A DNA stretch of 64,000 nucleotides from Polytrichum commune. Lineage: Eukaryota > Streptophyta > Polytrichopsida > Polytrichales > Polytrichaceae. The stretch spans positions 58,357,554 to 58,421,553 of the forward strand of contig OX485803.1 of the NCBI GenBank assembly GCA_950295325.1, given 5' to 3'. The notes under the pieces are model-generated. The model was given only the letters and a program-made list of their open reading frames with translations, was not told the DNA's origin and did no database searches. Shown here piece by piece: positions 22,979 to 34,400 of the stretch; the stretch's first letter is position 1; each line of letters opens with the position of its first letter. A program made the position numbers and the translations under genes.

Positions 22979-23880
22979 CAGGGTTCGGGAGATTTTTGAG
23001 TTCAACCAGCTAAAATCTGCCCCTTCACAACTTCTACCGGTTGCAAACTTGTTGCCATTAATTTGGACCAGCCGATATCCTATATTTTTTTTCAAGTGCC
23101 GACTAATTTTCTCTTTCAACAACAACGTCCAAAGAACATGTCAACATACAACAATAATATGTAATGGTATCAACATCCAACAACAATGATCAACAATTTA
23201 TCCATAGCAGGATCTGAACTTAAAATAACCCATCAACCGGTTGATGGTCATGGATTTACTCTTCTATCATACCTAGGTCTTAAAACCTCATATTATATTT
23301 GAGGCCATAGCATGATAAAAGAGTAACCTAACATACCATACTATATACAAAAATGAAATTCATCAATTGTTAGAGTCAAAATCAGTAGTATCATCTTCAC
23401 CTTCAAGAGGAAAATGCCTTGAAAGTTATCTCCCTGGATGTGAATATAATCATCTGAACTTTGTAGAGTTCCTCCATAAAGCTATGGCTTTCATTAGTAC
23501 GTTATCAACATCATCATGAAGATCTTCCATAGACACACACATAATACATTCTAAACGTTAGCCATCAACAATGAAATGCAATAATGAAGCAAAAGCTTTG
23601 CATGTCCACCATTCACCAAATCGCTACAAGCCTACAACAAACACATAACCTAAACCCTAGAACCAGATGATATCCGGCCCTAGATGAATCAAACCGGATG
23701 AAATCCACCTATTACACAATTCATCGGGGTAAAAATCCTCCTCCTCAAAATGGTTGCCAATTGAAATCCGTTTTTTTTTAAAGCACCGGTTTCACATCCT
23801 CCACTTTCCCAATTCAACCGGACTTTTCACAAAACCAACTGGCCGCCATTACACTAAATACCAGTTCTCCCCGGACATTG
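22979..23880 (+). mobile_element. hAT-like MITE (copy F), 902 bp, 8-bp TSD
   Basis: Ends CAGGGTTCGGGAGATTTTTG and CCAGTTCTCCCCGGACATTG are inverted partners of the family type. Perfect 8-bp duplications GCTCACTC lie at 22971-22978 and 23881-23888. The interior has many ACCGG/CCGGT words and no transposase. It sits inside the pogo-like element, so it is the younger insertion. Confidence 0.85.
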
Positions 23881-23989
23881 GCTCACTCTCCGATTCATTT
23901 CTTTGGCTCTTCGTAGGTTTCTCCTACATGCTTGTGGTATCTCTTGGCTTGTTCAGACTAGTTTTTTCATATGGATTTATGAAGTATGA

Positions 23990-24520
23990 AGTGAACTAGA
24001 TGCACAACTTGTTAGAAGTTATTGGCAAATGGCACGTATATTGCCTAGAACATGGGATGTTGACTTTGCCCTAAATGATGAAAGGGAGGAAACCAAATTG
24101 CAAGAAAGAATCGTGTGAACTTGTTGCTTTAATTTCAAAGTTGCAATAAGGTCTTGTTGAGATGCCAATTGGGAGTTGTATTCATATGGAAGGGGAAGAG
24201 ATTATTGAGGCAAAATTGAGTATTGATGAGTTGGTGGATGCAACTTTGGGAAGCAATTCCACAAACAACTTTCATTTGAATCTAAATCTCACTGATTCAG
24301 AAGAAGTAGATGATGTTACTCCACCTACTGCGAAGCTCAGTGATGCTAAGAATCATGCATCATTGTTGTTTGATAATCTATTCGATAACTTTGCATATTT
24401 GGTGTCAATGAAATTATTACTTTCCAACATTTAGTAGGGGCTTTAGATAAGATGATAGTTGCTAGATTAGGTTGGCAACACCAACGATCTGTGGACTCTT
24501 ATTTCAAGAGTTCTTAAAAA
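23990..24520 (+). pseudogene. Tigger/jerky-type transposase C-terminal remnant
   Basis: Reading across two stop codons: a QLVRSYWQMARILPRTWDVD-like segment (the usual TI-x-N-C-W...ILP block of Tigger transposases), then an intact 90-codon frame 24162-24434 with ME-GEEIIEAKLSIDELVDA, an acidic stretch and LSDAKNHASLLFDNLFDN, then a Q-x2-SVDSYF end. This order (acidic EE/VV region, helical pair, C-terminal DSYF) matches the tail of pogo/Tigger-type transposases as I know them. The DDE catalytic core is missing, presumably replaced or eroded around the nested MITE. Confidence 0.55.
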
Positions 24521-24712
24521 TATTTTTACTTGTTTGGAGTTATAAGTTATTTTTCCATATCATTTATACTACTTCAACTAATTATATAAATCTTCAAGCT
24601 CAAATTGCTCATAAATTTATTTCCTTAATAATACGACAACATTATACCATTTGTCAAATTAACAATAATATGACAACTCAATAATATGACTTTTTCCCAA
24701 ACGTGTCATATT

Positions 24713-25828
24713 AAAGAAAGAGAAAAACAATAATAACATATAACAAATACAATATTGTTCCTCATTTAAATTACTTAGATTTTGCCGAGATAGAGAGAAA
24801 GGAGGAGAGAGAAAGAGACAACGCCAACCTCTAGTGTTGGCGCGAATCAGGGATGCTTCACCTTGATCATAGCCGCAAGCTCATATGTGAACTTGGGGCC
24901 TCAAAATATATAAACAACTATGAGAATAACATACCATTATTCAACCATGTGGGTCAGTTCCATGATATTGGATTATGCCAATTATATATGTGAGCCCCTG
25001 GAACAAATTAAGAATATTTATTTATTATTCATACATTCAGGTCAAACTTGGAAATTTGGGTGGAGTTATACTACCAACACTATGCACATAAATTATTGTT
25101 CATCCCATGAAAATACCAACACTATTCACAATATTCATACTATTCATACTTACACTATCCATTATTTCTACTGGCATCAATTTCCTCTTATTTTCTAAAT
25201 TTCTTTCCATGAAGGTAAAATGGTGAAGGCCCATGTTATATGCTAAGTACAGAATGGAACACAACCATGCAACTGAATAATGTTATGAAATAATGTGTTT
25301 GCCATTATGCCATGGCTAGTTGGTAACCTTGACGAAAGTAAAAATTGTTGATAGAGAGAGCAGTAAGTTCATTATTAGCTCATATCTATGAATCTATAGG
25401 TGGCCTGATCGGGTCATTGATCGGGCCACCCATGGATTCATAAATCAACTTTTCTTAAGTACAACTTCTATGCAATGCGACTCACTAAGGTGGATGGTTC
25501 AAGACCTTTGCTACAACTTACAAAGTGTTGAAACGAGTATTAGATTGGTATCGTTTTTCTTTGATACCATTTGGGCACCTATAATGAGGATTTCACATTA
25601 TTGATACTACTAGGGTATGGTTATTTGCAATGTTGTTGTTTTATTATCATTTAGGTCTATATATTTTGCATAAACCTTCATACCGAGGTAAAACACCGTA
25701 TTATCAATATTCTTTAGAAAAAAATCGATCCAAATAATGATCCGTTATAAATTGAAATTCTCACCTTGAGGTACCCACCAAAGAACAACATTTGATTGGT
25801 ATTACAAATTAGATACCCACAAATGACG
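24713..25828. other. Intergenic with a 56-bp hairpin
   Basis: No gene. 25387-25442 is an imperfect palindrome: TATGAATCTATAGGTGGCC on the left and GGCCACCCATGGATTCATA on the right, around GATCGGG-TCAT-TGATC. 24817-24842 carries a small ACGCCAAC/GTTGGCG hairpin. Confidence 0.5.
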
Positions 25829-26287
25829 GTGTAAGAGCCCAACAGAAAGTGTCCAAAGGCTGTCCCAACACACCTCCAAAATCATGGAGTGTGGTCACGG
25901 ATCCTCAAGTGTAGTGTGAAGTCATATGTGACCGGGCCCTCAACCAAATGCTAATTCAATGAATTTCTATTCATGCAGGGTCTCACACATGAAAATATAG
26001 AACAAACCAACGATTCTGAAAATTCGGAGTGCCATGGTCTTCCGATTTTGTGTTAGGCCTACCTCCAAAAAATGATTTTTGAACATAGTCCAAGTGACCA
26101 TGAAACATGATCCATTTGATGCCATGTAGGGATCCATGTAGACTTTACATCCATTGTGCATTCACGTACTCCGTTGGTCCCTCAAGCGTAGTGTGAAGCA
26201 AACTTGGACAGGCTCCGCCTTTTCCACCAATGAGAGCACTTGAAGTGTGATGGTCACGGGCTCTCAGTCTCGTGTATGAAGTGGCCC
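25829..26287 (-). mobile_element. Harbinger-like MITE copy, left end worn
   Basis: It matches the reverse complement of 55037-55537 through most of its length (shared blocks AAGTGTCCAAAGGC, CAACACACCTCCAAA, CCCTCAACCAAATGCTAATT, CATGAAACATGATCCATT). The right end CTCGTGTATGAAGTGGCCC is the family terminus; the left terminus is not recognisable. Confidence 0.7.
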
Positions 26288-26329
26288 TGGAAAGTCCGAA
26301 TAGGACCTCATTAATGTTTATTTGGACAA

Positions 26330-27005
26330 CGGTTGCTCCGGGGCTCCCTAAATACCCCCGACGAGCGTTGCAGCTGTCAGGCTCGGAGGCCAGGTTCGGT
26401 GGGGTTCATTTTTCTGGCCCTCCCCGTTTTAGCCCTTTGGTGATTTTTTTTGGTTTTTTTTTGCTAAAATTGGGTCTTGCGGCCCCAAATTACAGAAGGG
26501 AGCCCCTTCTGAGATCAAATAAGGCCCCACCCAATTAAAAAAATAGGGGGCATGTTTTATCCCAACCCGGCCACCCCCTCCCGAACCTAGCCTCCGAGCC
26601 ACGCTCGATGGGGGTTTTTAGGCAGATCCGGTTGCTGGATAACATTACCCAACCCAATACTCTTAACTCCGGCGCGGAGTTCGATGCGGCTCCGGGGAGG
26701 TTCGGATGCCAGCTCCGGTGGGTTCGGGTGGGTTGGGGCAAAAATTGCCCCCTATTTTTTTGATTGGGTGGGGCCTTACTTGATCTCATAAGGGGCCTCA
26801 TAGAGTAATTTGGGGCCGTAGAACCCAAATTTAGCAACAAAAAAAACCAAAAAAAGTCATCAAGGGGCCAAAACGGGGAGGGCCAGAAAAATGGACCCAC
26901 CGGAGCTGGCATCTGAACCTCCCCGGAGCCGCATCGGAGCCGCATTGAACTCCGCACCGGAGTTAAGAGTATTGGGTTGGGTAATGTTAGGGCCGGTTGC
27001 TCCTC
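26330..27005. mobile_element. Foldback element with nested inverted repeats
   Basis: 26395-26590 (TTTTTCTGGCCCTCCCCGTT, then ATTGGGTCTTGCGGCCCCAA and others) is repeated inverted at about 26710-26905. A second inverted pair, ACATTACCCAACCCAATACT followed by CTTAACTCCGG at 26640-26672, returns reversed at 26957-26990. The whole could fold into a long hairpin. Open frames here (26272-26538, 26957-26535) are mirror images of each other and not genes. Confidence 0.7.
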
Positions 27006-28500
27006 TCCAATTTTAGATCAAGTAATGAGGTAAAGGTACTTTATGAAGATATTTCTATGATCCTGATCACTTTTCGAGAAAGTCCATATAATATTGTCCT
27101 TAATACTTTTTTGCCATGAATTTGCGCCTCATTTACGACAGTGAATTTATCTGTGGGAGCACTTTTCTGAATGTACTGAAATTTGAAGTTTCTTAGAATA
27201 GGCAACCTAATTGCAGCTGCAACAAAATTGCAATCGAGATTTGATCAAAATGTGATTCATCAATGCTGTATATTAGGGTAAAGTTAGAGTCAAGTTGGAG
27301 AAAGTTAGCTCATTGGTGGAAAATGTATGACTGCTTACCAGCTTTCCAAGTAAGTTACACACAAATATCTTCGAAAGTATCTTCAAGTGCAGGATATGGA
27401 GGAAGACCAATGAATAAAGGCATGGCCACAAATGGCGGTTCCAAATTGGAATTGTCTTGGACCCTACATGAACTGCTACTTGGAGCAGTGTATATGTTTG
27501 ACAAAGTTTTTGCAAGTTTTTCTCTTTTGACACGCAAAAACTTGCACAAAAAAAAAATGCACGTCAATTGACACGCACAATCTAGAAATTGACATGTACT
27601 GTGACTTCTGAAGAAAAAAACCACACGTCAATTGACACACTAGAAATTGAAATGACACGTATTACTTGAGTACTATAAAGTGCAGCTCAAGTATCCGGAA
27701 AACATAACCCATAACAATAGGAGAACTTCCTACACTCACTCACATACTTAAGTTCAACTTTGCTGTTGCAATTTCCTTTGTAACCGGGAGCTAATTAAGA
27801 CGGTGATCAGAGAGCGAGACTAACTAGGAACATGGCGAGGCAAATGTTTGTATCACCGTGGTGCTTGCAAATCCTCCACTCCATATGAGTTTTTTCTTGC
27901 TTCCAACCAATGTGAGTTTTTCTTGCTTTCAACCAAAGTTGTTTTGAGCAATTCCCTTTGAATCGCAAAGCTCCCTTGTTGAAAGCATCTGAATCCCTTT
28001 GAGCTTTCTTGGAGCTGGAGAGGCTTCTTATTGCAAAAATGACGCAGAAGTGGCACGAAGATCAACGCATGCTTTCAGTTAGGATTGATTGTAGTGCACT
28101 TTGTTCCAGAGTGAATTGTTCTGTTGGGATAATTAACGTGTAATTATGAAGTTGTGATTGTGTGGTTGCTTTCCACTTCCCCTGCCTCTCTGGAAACATT
28201 TGGAGAAACATGCGAGACCGAAGGATACTTACGCTCGATTGATAGTTTTTTTTTTGTTACAAATCAAGTTTGTTTTTTATTATTCAAAATATTAGATTTC
28301 TAAAATATTGTGTAAGCCAAAAATTGAGGTGACATTTTGGAATAAAATGTAGATGTCAATTGACATTCATTTTTGTTTTTGAAAACATCACGTGACACTT
28401 TGGATTTGAGGTTGAACGTCACATGAAATCTGTCAAACATACACACTGACTTGGAGGCCGCACAAGCCCGTCTTAGAACAAAAGTTGGAGAATGTTACAG
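27006..28500. other. Intergenic, possible promoter-like segment, no gene
   Basis: CACGTCAATTGACAC recurs at 27560 and 27625, with a related ATGTCAATTGACATT at 28353. CTATAAAGTG at about 27670 could be a TATA box, and a short ATG frame follows at 27832, but no protein could be supported. Confidence 0.3.
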
Positions 28501-28508
28501 TGGTCACA

Positions 28509-28544
28509 CCGGGGCCCAACCAGCCCGGCTGGTGTGGGCCCCGG
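28509..28544. repeat. GC-rich hairpin
   Basis: CCGGGGCCCAACCAGCC faces GGCTGGTGTGGGCCCCGG, a near-perfect inverted repeat with one unpaired base and almost no loop, in otherwise moderate-GC DNA. Confidence 0.7.
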
Positions 28545-29830
28545 CTAGACCCCCTGGTGTGGCTTGCCTATGTGCTAGAGGTTTGTCAAAGGTTGGTCGG
28601 CGTCCACATAACAAGATTCGACTACTTAAACAACTAAACTAGAACATCGATTTTTAGTGTCATTTGGACTTATTGGCCAAATTCGCATATGAGTTGGGGG
28701 GGAGGGGGTATCCGCAAACTCCATTCATGACTCATCATCATGACTGCAACTTGACGCCCATGGGCTTCGCTCATCGTAAGTGCTAACTGGTGGTGTTGTA
28801 GTCGTTCAAGCATCGGAGCATATGCCTAGTGACATTCACCATGTGATGTTTGGTGGATGTAAAGTGGGTTTAGTCCTCTTGGCATCAACAAGGCGCTTCA
28901 AGGGGGGGGGGGGGGGGGGTTGCATGGTCGGTTGCCATTTGTTTTGTGTGTTCTCCACTCTCATGTGTTGCCCATGGGTTCTTGCACGAACTTCTTTGCT
29001 TTTGGGTCTATGCCACACACATGAACTTTGAAATCAAACTCTAGGCTTCTCACCGCCCTTCAACCTTTGGGCTACAACCAATTTCTTGGCTCACTTGTTT
29101 TTTTAAAACCTAGGTGCACGTGTATGCAAGCTGCATTGATTGTTGGATTGGAGGGGCCATTTGTTGTGGGGTTCTTTTGTCTTTGAGTTTTATGAGCTTG
29201 GGTAGTTCACATGAGTGGGTGCCTATTATTCACCCTTTGCTTGTGTTTTTTGGTGTTGCATTTCCGAGTCAAAGGCTACCATTGTTTGGCAATGTGATGT
29301 GAGTGTCGCGCATCTCTCCATGAGGAGTGTGCCCGCAACACCATGGGCATAAGGGGGATCCCGGAGTGACACCCAAGACTTGTGGCATCATAGGCGACAT
29401 GGCCCAAATGATCTTAGTGTAGGTGAGGGCCCCGGGTGTTGAGAACGCCACGCATGCACATAGACTAGGAGTCACAAGAGTAAGGCTCCCGCAATACTTG
29501 TCCGAATGGGGCAAGTGAGAAGTCTATCAACATCTACGTGAAGAGTGAATGTCGATGGACTAGTCGCTTGATAGAATCGGAGATTGGACAACAAAGTTAT
29601 GGAGGTTTGAAGCTATTGGGGGACTCCAAACCCGACGGCTAAGGGAAAACCGTCTACTTGACCCCAATTCTTAAGGGGAGAGACAAAAGGTTACTTGACC
29701 GTGGGGTAGGGGCCATGTGCAAAGTCCTAGAGGCTTATATGGGGAGGTGGCTTTGCCGACTGACCTCGCCCGCTGCAGAACAACATGGCCTCCACTGGCA
29801 TTGGCCCAAAGTGGGGGCGAAGTTGCCAAG
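28545..29830. other. Intergenic with an 18-G run
   Basis: No gene recognised. A homopolymer of 18 G at 28902-28919 interrupts any open frame and may be miscounted in the assembly. Confidence 0.4.
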
Positions 29831-30081
29831 TATGCTTCGGGTTGTTATAGTGTTGCTCCGGCAACGTGATGATCAACTCAAGATTGGACTTCCATGAATG
29901 GGAAGTTTGTACCTAAGCACTGGCTACCTATTAAGGGGAGGGTCATGAATGCATGTATGCTTTGGGTTGTTATAGTGTTTGCTCCGGCAACGTGATGATC
30001 AACTCAAGATTGGACTTCCATGAATGGGAAGTTTGTACCTAACCACTGGCTACCTATTAAGGGGAGGGTCATGAATGCATG
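29831..30081 (+). repeat. 125-bp tandem duplication
   Basis: The unit starting TATGCTTCGGGTTGTTATAG at 29831 recurs at 29956 with about three changes (CTTTGG, an extra T, ACCACTGG). Recent local duplication in non-coding DNA. Confidence 0.9.
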
Positions 30082-30799
30082 TGTAGGAGGGTTTAGGTAA
30101 CCAAGCTATGAGCCTAGAGGTTGGTATGGGGAGCTAACCATGCGTGTATGTGGGATGTGCAGGGTTAGCGCTCATGACACGTGCTGGAGTTGCGAAATGG
30201 TGAGGATAAGTTAAGGGGAGCTAACAAGAGTCGCAACAGTGAGGGAACATTTATGAATGGTAGTTGAATTGTAAGTAAGAATTGCAAGGGCAATATACAT
30301 GCAATTCAGTTAAATCATGATGGTTATCTTTTATTTTCCTTTTTTATTGAGCAATTGGGCACGGTTGCCATTGGATTTATGCGTGTCATTTGCATGCGAC
30401 ATGGATATACAAAGGTGGGATTCAGGCAAGATGGAGGTCATTTAGGATTTGAACTTGGATGCTAAATTTCCTTCCACCCAAGTTCTTTTTAGCAATGAAT
30501 TTGATGTGTGGGTGGCATAGCCGTGGATAGCACACCCACCACCTCGAGAGGAGATAAAGTCTAGGGTAGAATCGGTGGTAGATTACACTTGCATCCATTG
30601 CGAATGCTTCATAATTGCAATTTGCGCACAAATCTAGAGGTCTTAATTGGACTTATGGTAAGATGCTCGTGCTCATAGGTCAAAAACATTTGGACTGGGA
30701 TGGGAGGCACAATTCCAACTAACCTTCTTTTGCAAAGTTTGCTCATGACTCAACCGCATGGAAGTTGATGTTGGAAGGTTGTATGGCCATAGTGGGTTC

Positions 30800-31130
30800 T
30801 AGAGAGAGGGATGTGAATCAAATAATGAACAAGTGGGATACATCAATCAAGGACTACCAAAAATCAAGGATTACAAAGAGGGGACTGGATCGGCCGATTG
30901 GTGGGGAATGAGTAGGGTGGAGAAGAAAGAATTGTCTTAAATTAGGAAGATGTCCTTGGAGTTTAGCAAGACAATTTTCAATCAAATGGAGGAGTTTGTG
31001 GGGAAGAGGCAAATGTTCGGCCTCGGCAAGGATGCAATGTATTCGGAAAGGATGTCACCATCCGTGCCCTGGCAATTTGGAAGAGTCATTGCCACAAAGT
31101 ACAAACTTCTCCTCATCGCTCCTTGCAACT
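30800..31130 (+). pseudogene. Possible trihelix/Myb-like DNA-binding remnant
   Basis: Across stops and a frame slip one reads NKWDTSIKDYQKSR, then a GE-VGWRRKN segment, then KMSLEFSKTIFNQMEEFVGK. The pattern W-x3-DY/F-x2-SR...LP-x2-F...I-F-x-QMEEF is reminiscent of plant trihelix-like proteins, often found beside PIF/Harbinger or other transposases. No intact frame remains. The assignment rests on a few residues only. Confidence 0.3.
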
Positions 31131-31214
31131 AGCTCTACCAAAATTCCTATTGACCTCTCTTATCAACCTTGCACCATGTCTACGATGATTGTTTGTATGC
31201 CTTCATTAAGTTGA

Positions 31215-31450
31215 AGGAATATTGTTCTTCGTCGTTAAAATCATGTGCTTCATAGCGCACCAACTTGAGAGTAAATCTAGCTTGATTTCAAATGGCTTTT
31301 AAAACATAATTGATAGATACATGGCGTGGGAATTGAAAAGCTTCATTCAAATGATGATGGATTGATTCTATGGTGATGTTTGGATCTACATAAAACCATT
31401 GAATGTACTCCTCTTGTAAAATTGGATAGCGAACATTGCCTCTGTGTTTG
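31215..31450 (-). pseudogene. IS630/Tc1-like transposase N-terminal fragment
   Basis: The minus strand reads HRGNVRYPILQEEYIQWFYV, then DPNITIESIHHHLNEAFQ, then VSINYVLKAI, a stop, and RFTLKLVRYEAHDFNDEE. This looks like the helix-turn-helix lead of an IS630/Tc1-type (DDE_3) transposase: I-x2-H-L...VS-x3-I...K-x2-R-x-A. The catalytic part is absent, and the CACTA end at 31484 lies just upstream, so the insertion may have cut it. Confidence 0.4.
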
Positions 31451-31483
31451 GGTCTTAATTGATCATTTTCTTCAAAAAAATTG

Positions 31484-34400
31484 CACTACAAGAAAACCAA
31501 CCCAATGTGACTAGGTTTTATGACTACAATACAGCATAAACCAAAATGTGACTAGCACTGTTTGTAGTCATTTTGAGTTAGTCGCTTCGGACAATCTGAC
31601 TAGGGGTCATATCGGACACTTCTTGTTCCCAATGCTGCGTTCCCGCAGTGTTTTGGGACCTCAAAACGGGACCTACAGTGAGACTTGGACCATATGACTC
31701 TATATAGTCATACCTCTATGACTATATGTAGTCATCTATATGCAAATAGGGTCTGTTTGGCATGACTATGTGTAGTGAGGTATGTGTCAGTACATGACTA
31801 GTTCCATCACTACGCATAGTAGTAAAATGGTGACTGTTTGTAGTCATACATTGAGTTGGGAGCATACGACTCTTTGAAGTCACATCTATTTGACACCCCA
31901 TAGTCACAAATACTGAAATAGCTTCGTGGTGATATGACAAATTGTAGTGAGGTATCAGTCAATACATGACTGGTTTTATCACTACGAACAGTAGTGAGAT
32001 GATGACTGAAATGCGTCATAAATTGAGTTGGGATAATAAGACTCTTTGAAGTCGCATCTATTGGACTACACATAGTCACGAATACTGAAATGACTTCTGA
32101 ATGCTATGACTAATTGTAGTGAGATATTGGTCTCCAGTACTGAAATCATGAGATGGGCATGACTAATTATAGTGAGGGTTTAGAGAATATAGCAATGGTT
32201 TGATCACTATGCATAGTGATTTGATTGTGACTGTATTACATCATACACACCTGAGAGAATACGACACTGTAAAGTCAAATGTGCGTCACTACACATAGTC
32301 ACCCATATCATATGATGACTGCATGGAGTCCTTGTATACTCGTTTCTTTCACTACTGGGAGTCAAAGTTCAATATTAAATCGGAAGCATCTGTCTAGGAC
32401 TTGATTGCCCTTAGTTTAGTGCAAACGTATGCCATACAGTCGAATCTGCCATTCTTACGGTGCATAGTCATAGATTTTAGTTTCAGATTAGTGGGATAAT
32501 GAGACATCAAGACTATTACAAGTCAACCGTGCGGTTGTGAGCACTGCGTCAGGTCATGCAAATGATTTGAACACATTTCATTGAAAGAGAAAATTTCATA
32601 GCTGAAACATGATGCTTGCAACTGGAACTCCATCACTCTAAACTGCTTGGGAGAAGGACATATCAATGTCCATGAACTCTGTGGGCCACATTATAAAGTG
32701 CCCTACTGCTTGTCCTACCAAGGTCACGGGTGGATCATCTAGATCTATGGGTGCAAACAAACTGTAGTCGTCATCTAGGCTTTTCAACACTTCTACAAAC
32801 ACACATCCTGTAATTATGGTTCTCCCGTGTAGAGAAGCACTAGCTACATTCTGCACTTTCCCGAGTGCCACAACTTTATCCTCCTCCCCTTCTTGAATTC
32901 CCTTGAGTCTCACATGGTCACCCTTCTTGAACTCCGGGTCCTCACCTTCTTCTGCAACCTATAATAATAATAACAACACAAAACATGCATCAGTTGGGAC
33001 TCAATTGCTGCTTTTATACAACGATGTACATCTCCAAGGCTCATGGGAATTATTCAAATGCTATGACTGTGAGAAGACACATATGCTAACGTCATTACTA
33101 ATATCAGTCACGTATTCTAACTTCATGACTGAATCTAATCAAGCCTGGTCACTCGTTCCATACTACAAGTCTACAAACAGTCACGAACTTGCCATACTGA
33201 ATTTCTAAAGACCTAAGGCACAATATTCCAGGAAGTGGCACATGGCACTTACATGTTCACTTATCTGTACGTTCAAGTTTTTGGAAAGGATCACAGGGTC
33301 ACCCTTCTTTAAATCCGGGTCCTCGGTTTCTTGTACAACCTATAAAAAAAACACACACACAAAACATGGATCAGTTGGGATTGAATCACTGAATAGGTGC
33401 TTTCAGAAAAAGAAACCTGTGAAAATACATGGCCTGTGTGCACTTACATCTTCACTTACCGCTGCGTTCATGTTTCTCTTCCTCTTCCCTTTCGCGTTTT
33501 GCTGATTGTCAATGTTGGCCTCCTTGCTCTTCTCAGGTTGAGCTTTGCTCCCCCGGACTGCCCTTTGCTTCTTTGTGTCATCGTGATCTTTCTTCAGCTT
33601 CTCAACCTCTGTCAATCGCATTCTCTTCTGGGTGCGAGTGTCCTCTTTTGCAGGCTTCGAAGCCCTCAAATTCCGAGTTGAGTACACAATTGGGGCACGT
33701 CCTCCTGACTCTGCCACGGTCACTGTACCACAATCCGGAGTGCCTCCTGTAGGGTTGCTCGAAGTTCCTGACGGATGTGAGTCCTTCACGTCACCTACTG
33801 CAGGAATCTCCTTTGCCTTCTCCGGATCTGCCGGCTGCGATTCGCACTCCCCTACTTGCTGCAAACCCAGTTGATTACAAAGTATAAAGATCCACTCAGT
33901 CATTGCTTTTGATCAAGAGCAATGTTTGTAAATGGGTTCAACAAAGCCTCACCTTCTTGTGAATTCCAATCACTTATTTGAATTCAATGACAATGGATAG
34001 TAATACATATTAAACTGATGATTGTGAGAAGTCACATATTCTAGCTTCATTACTATTATCCATCACGAATTTGATGTTCATGACTGCATCTAGTAAAACC
34101 TGGTCACTGTTTCCATATCAATGACTACAAACAGTAACGAACTTGGCATGGTGAATTCTTCTAGAACTAAGGCACAAGATTTTAAGAAGTGCCCAAGCAG
34201 GAGTTGAACAACAGGAGCTGGACAACACACATGAAGTCATGTTTGTACCTGCAGTGGCATCAAGCTTTCTTGGACCTGATCTGGCTTTCGTGAAGTGTCG
34301 GTGCAGGTGGACTCTGAGCTGGAGCTGCCTTTTGCACTTGCTGCCTTCATGGGGGTGACAACGGGAATCTGCAAGTGCTGCATGATGCGTTCAATGTTCT

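Larger units (their letters stand above)
22605..24712 (+). mobile_element. pogo/Tigger-like DNA transposon, decayed, with nested MITE
   Basis: It begins CAGTCTAACCTCGTTTTATA after TA (22603-22604), the end type and target of pogo/Tigger elements. Subterminal ATATGACAC words are mirrored near 24705 (GTGTCATATT), where the right tip has decayed. It holds the transposase tail at about 24000-24520 and is split by a hAT-like MITE at 22979-23880. Confidence 0.65.

Noticed and set aside
26272-26957. Two ORFs of 88 and 140 codons on opposite strands
   Set aside because: They are mirror images created by the foldback repeat.
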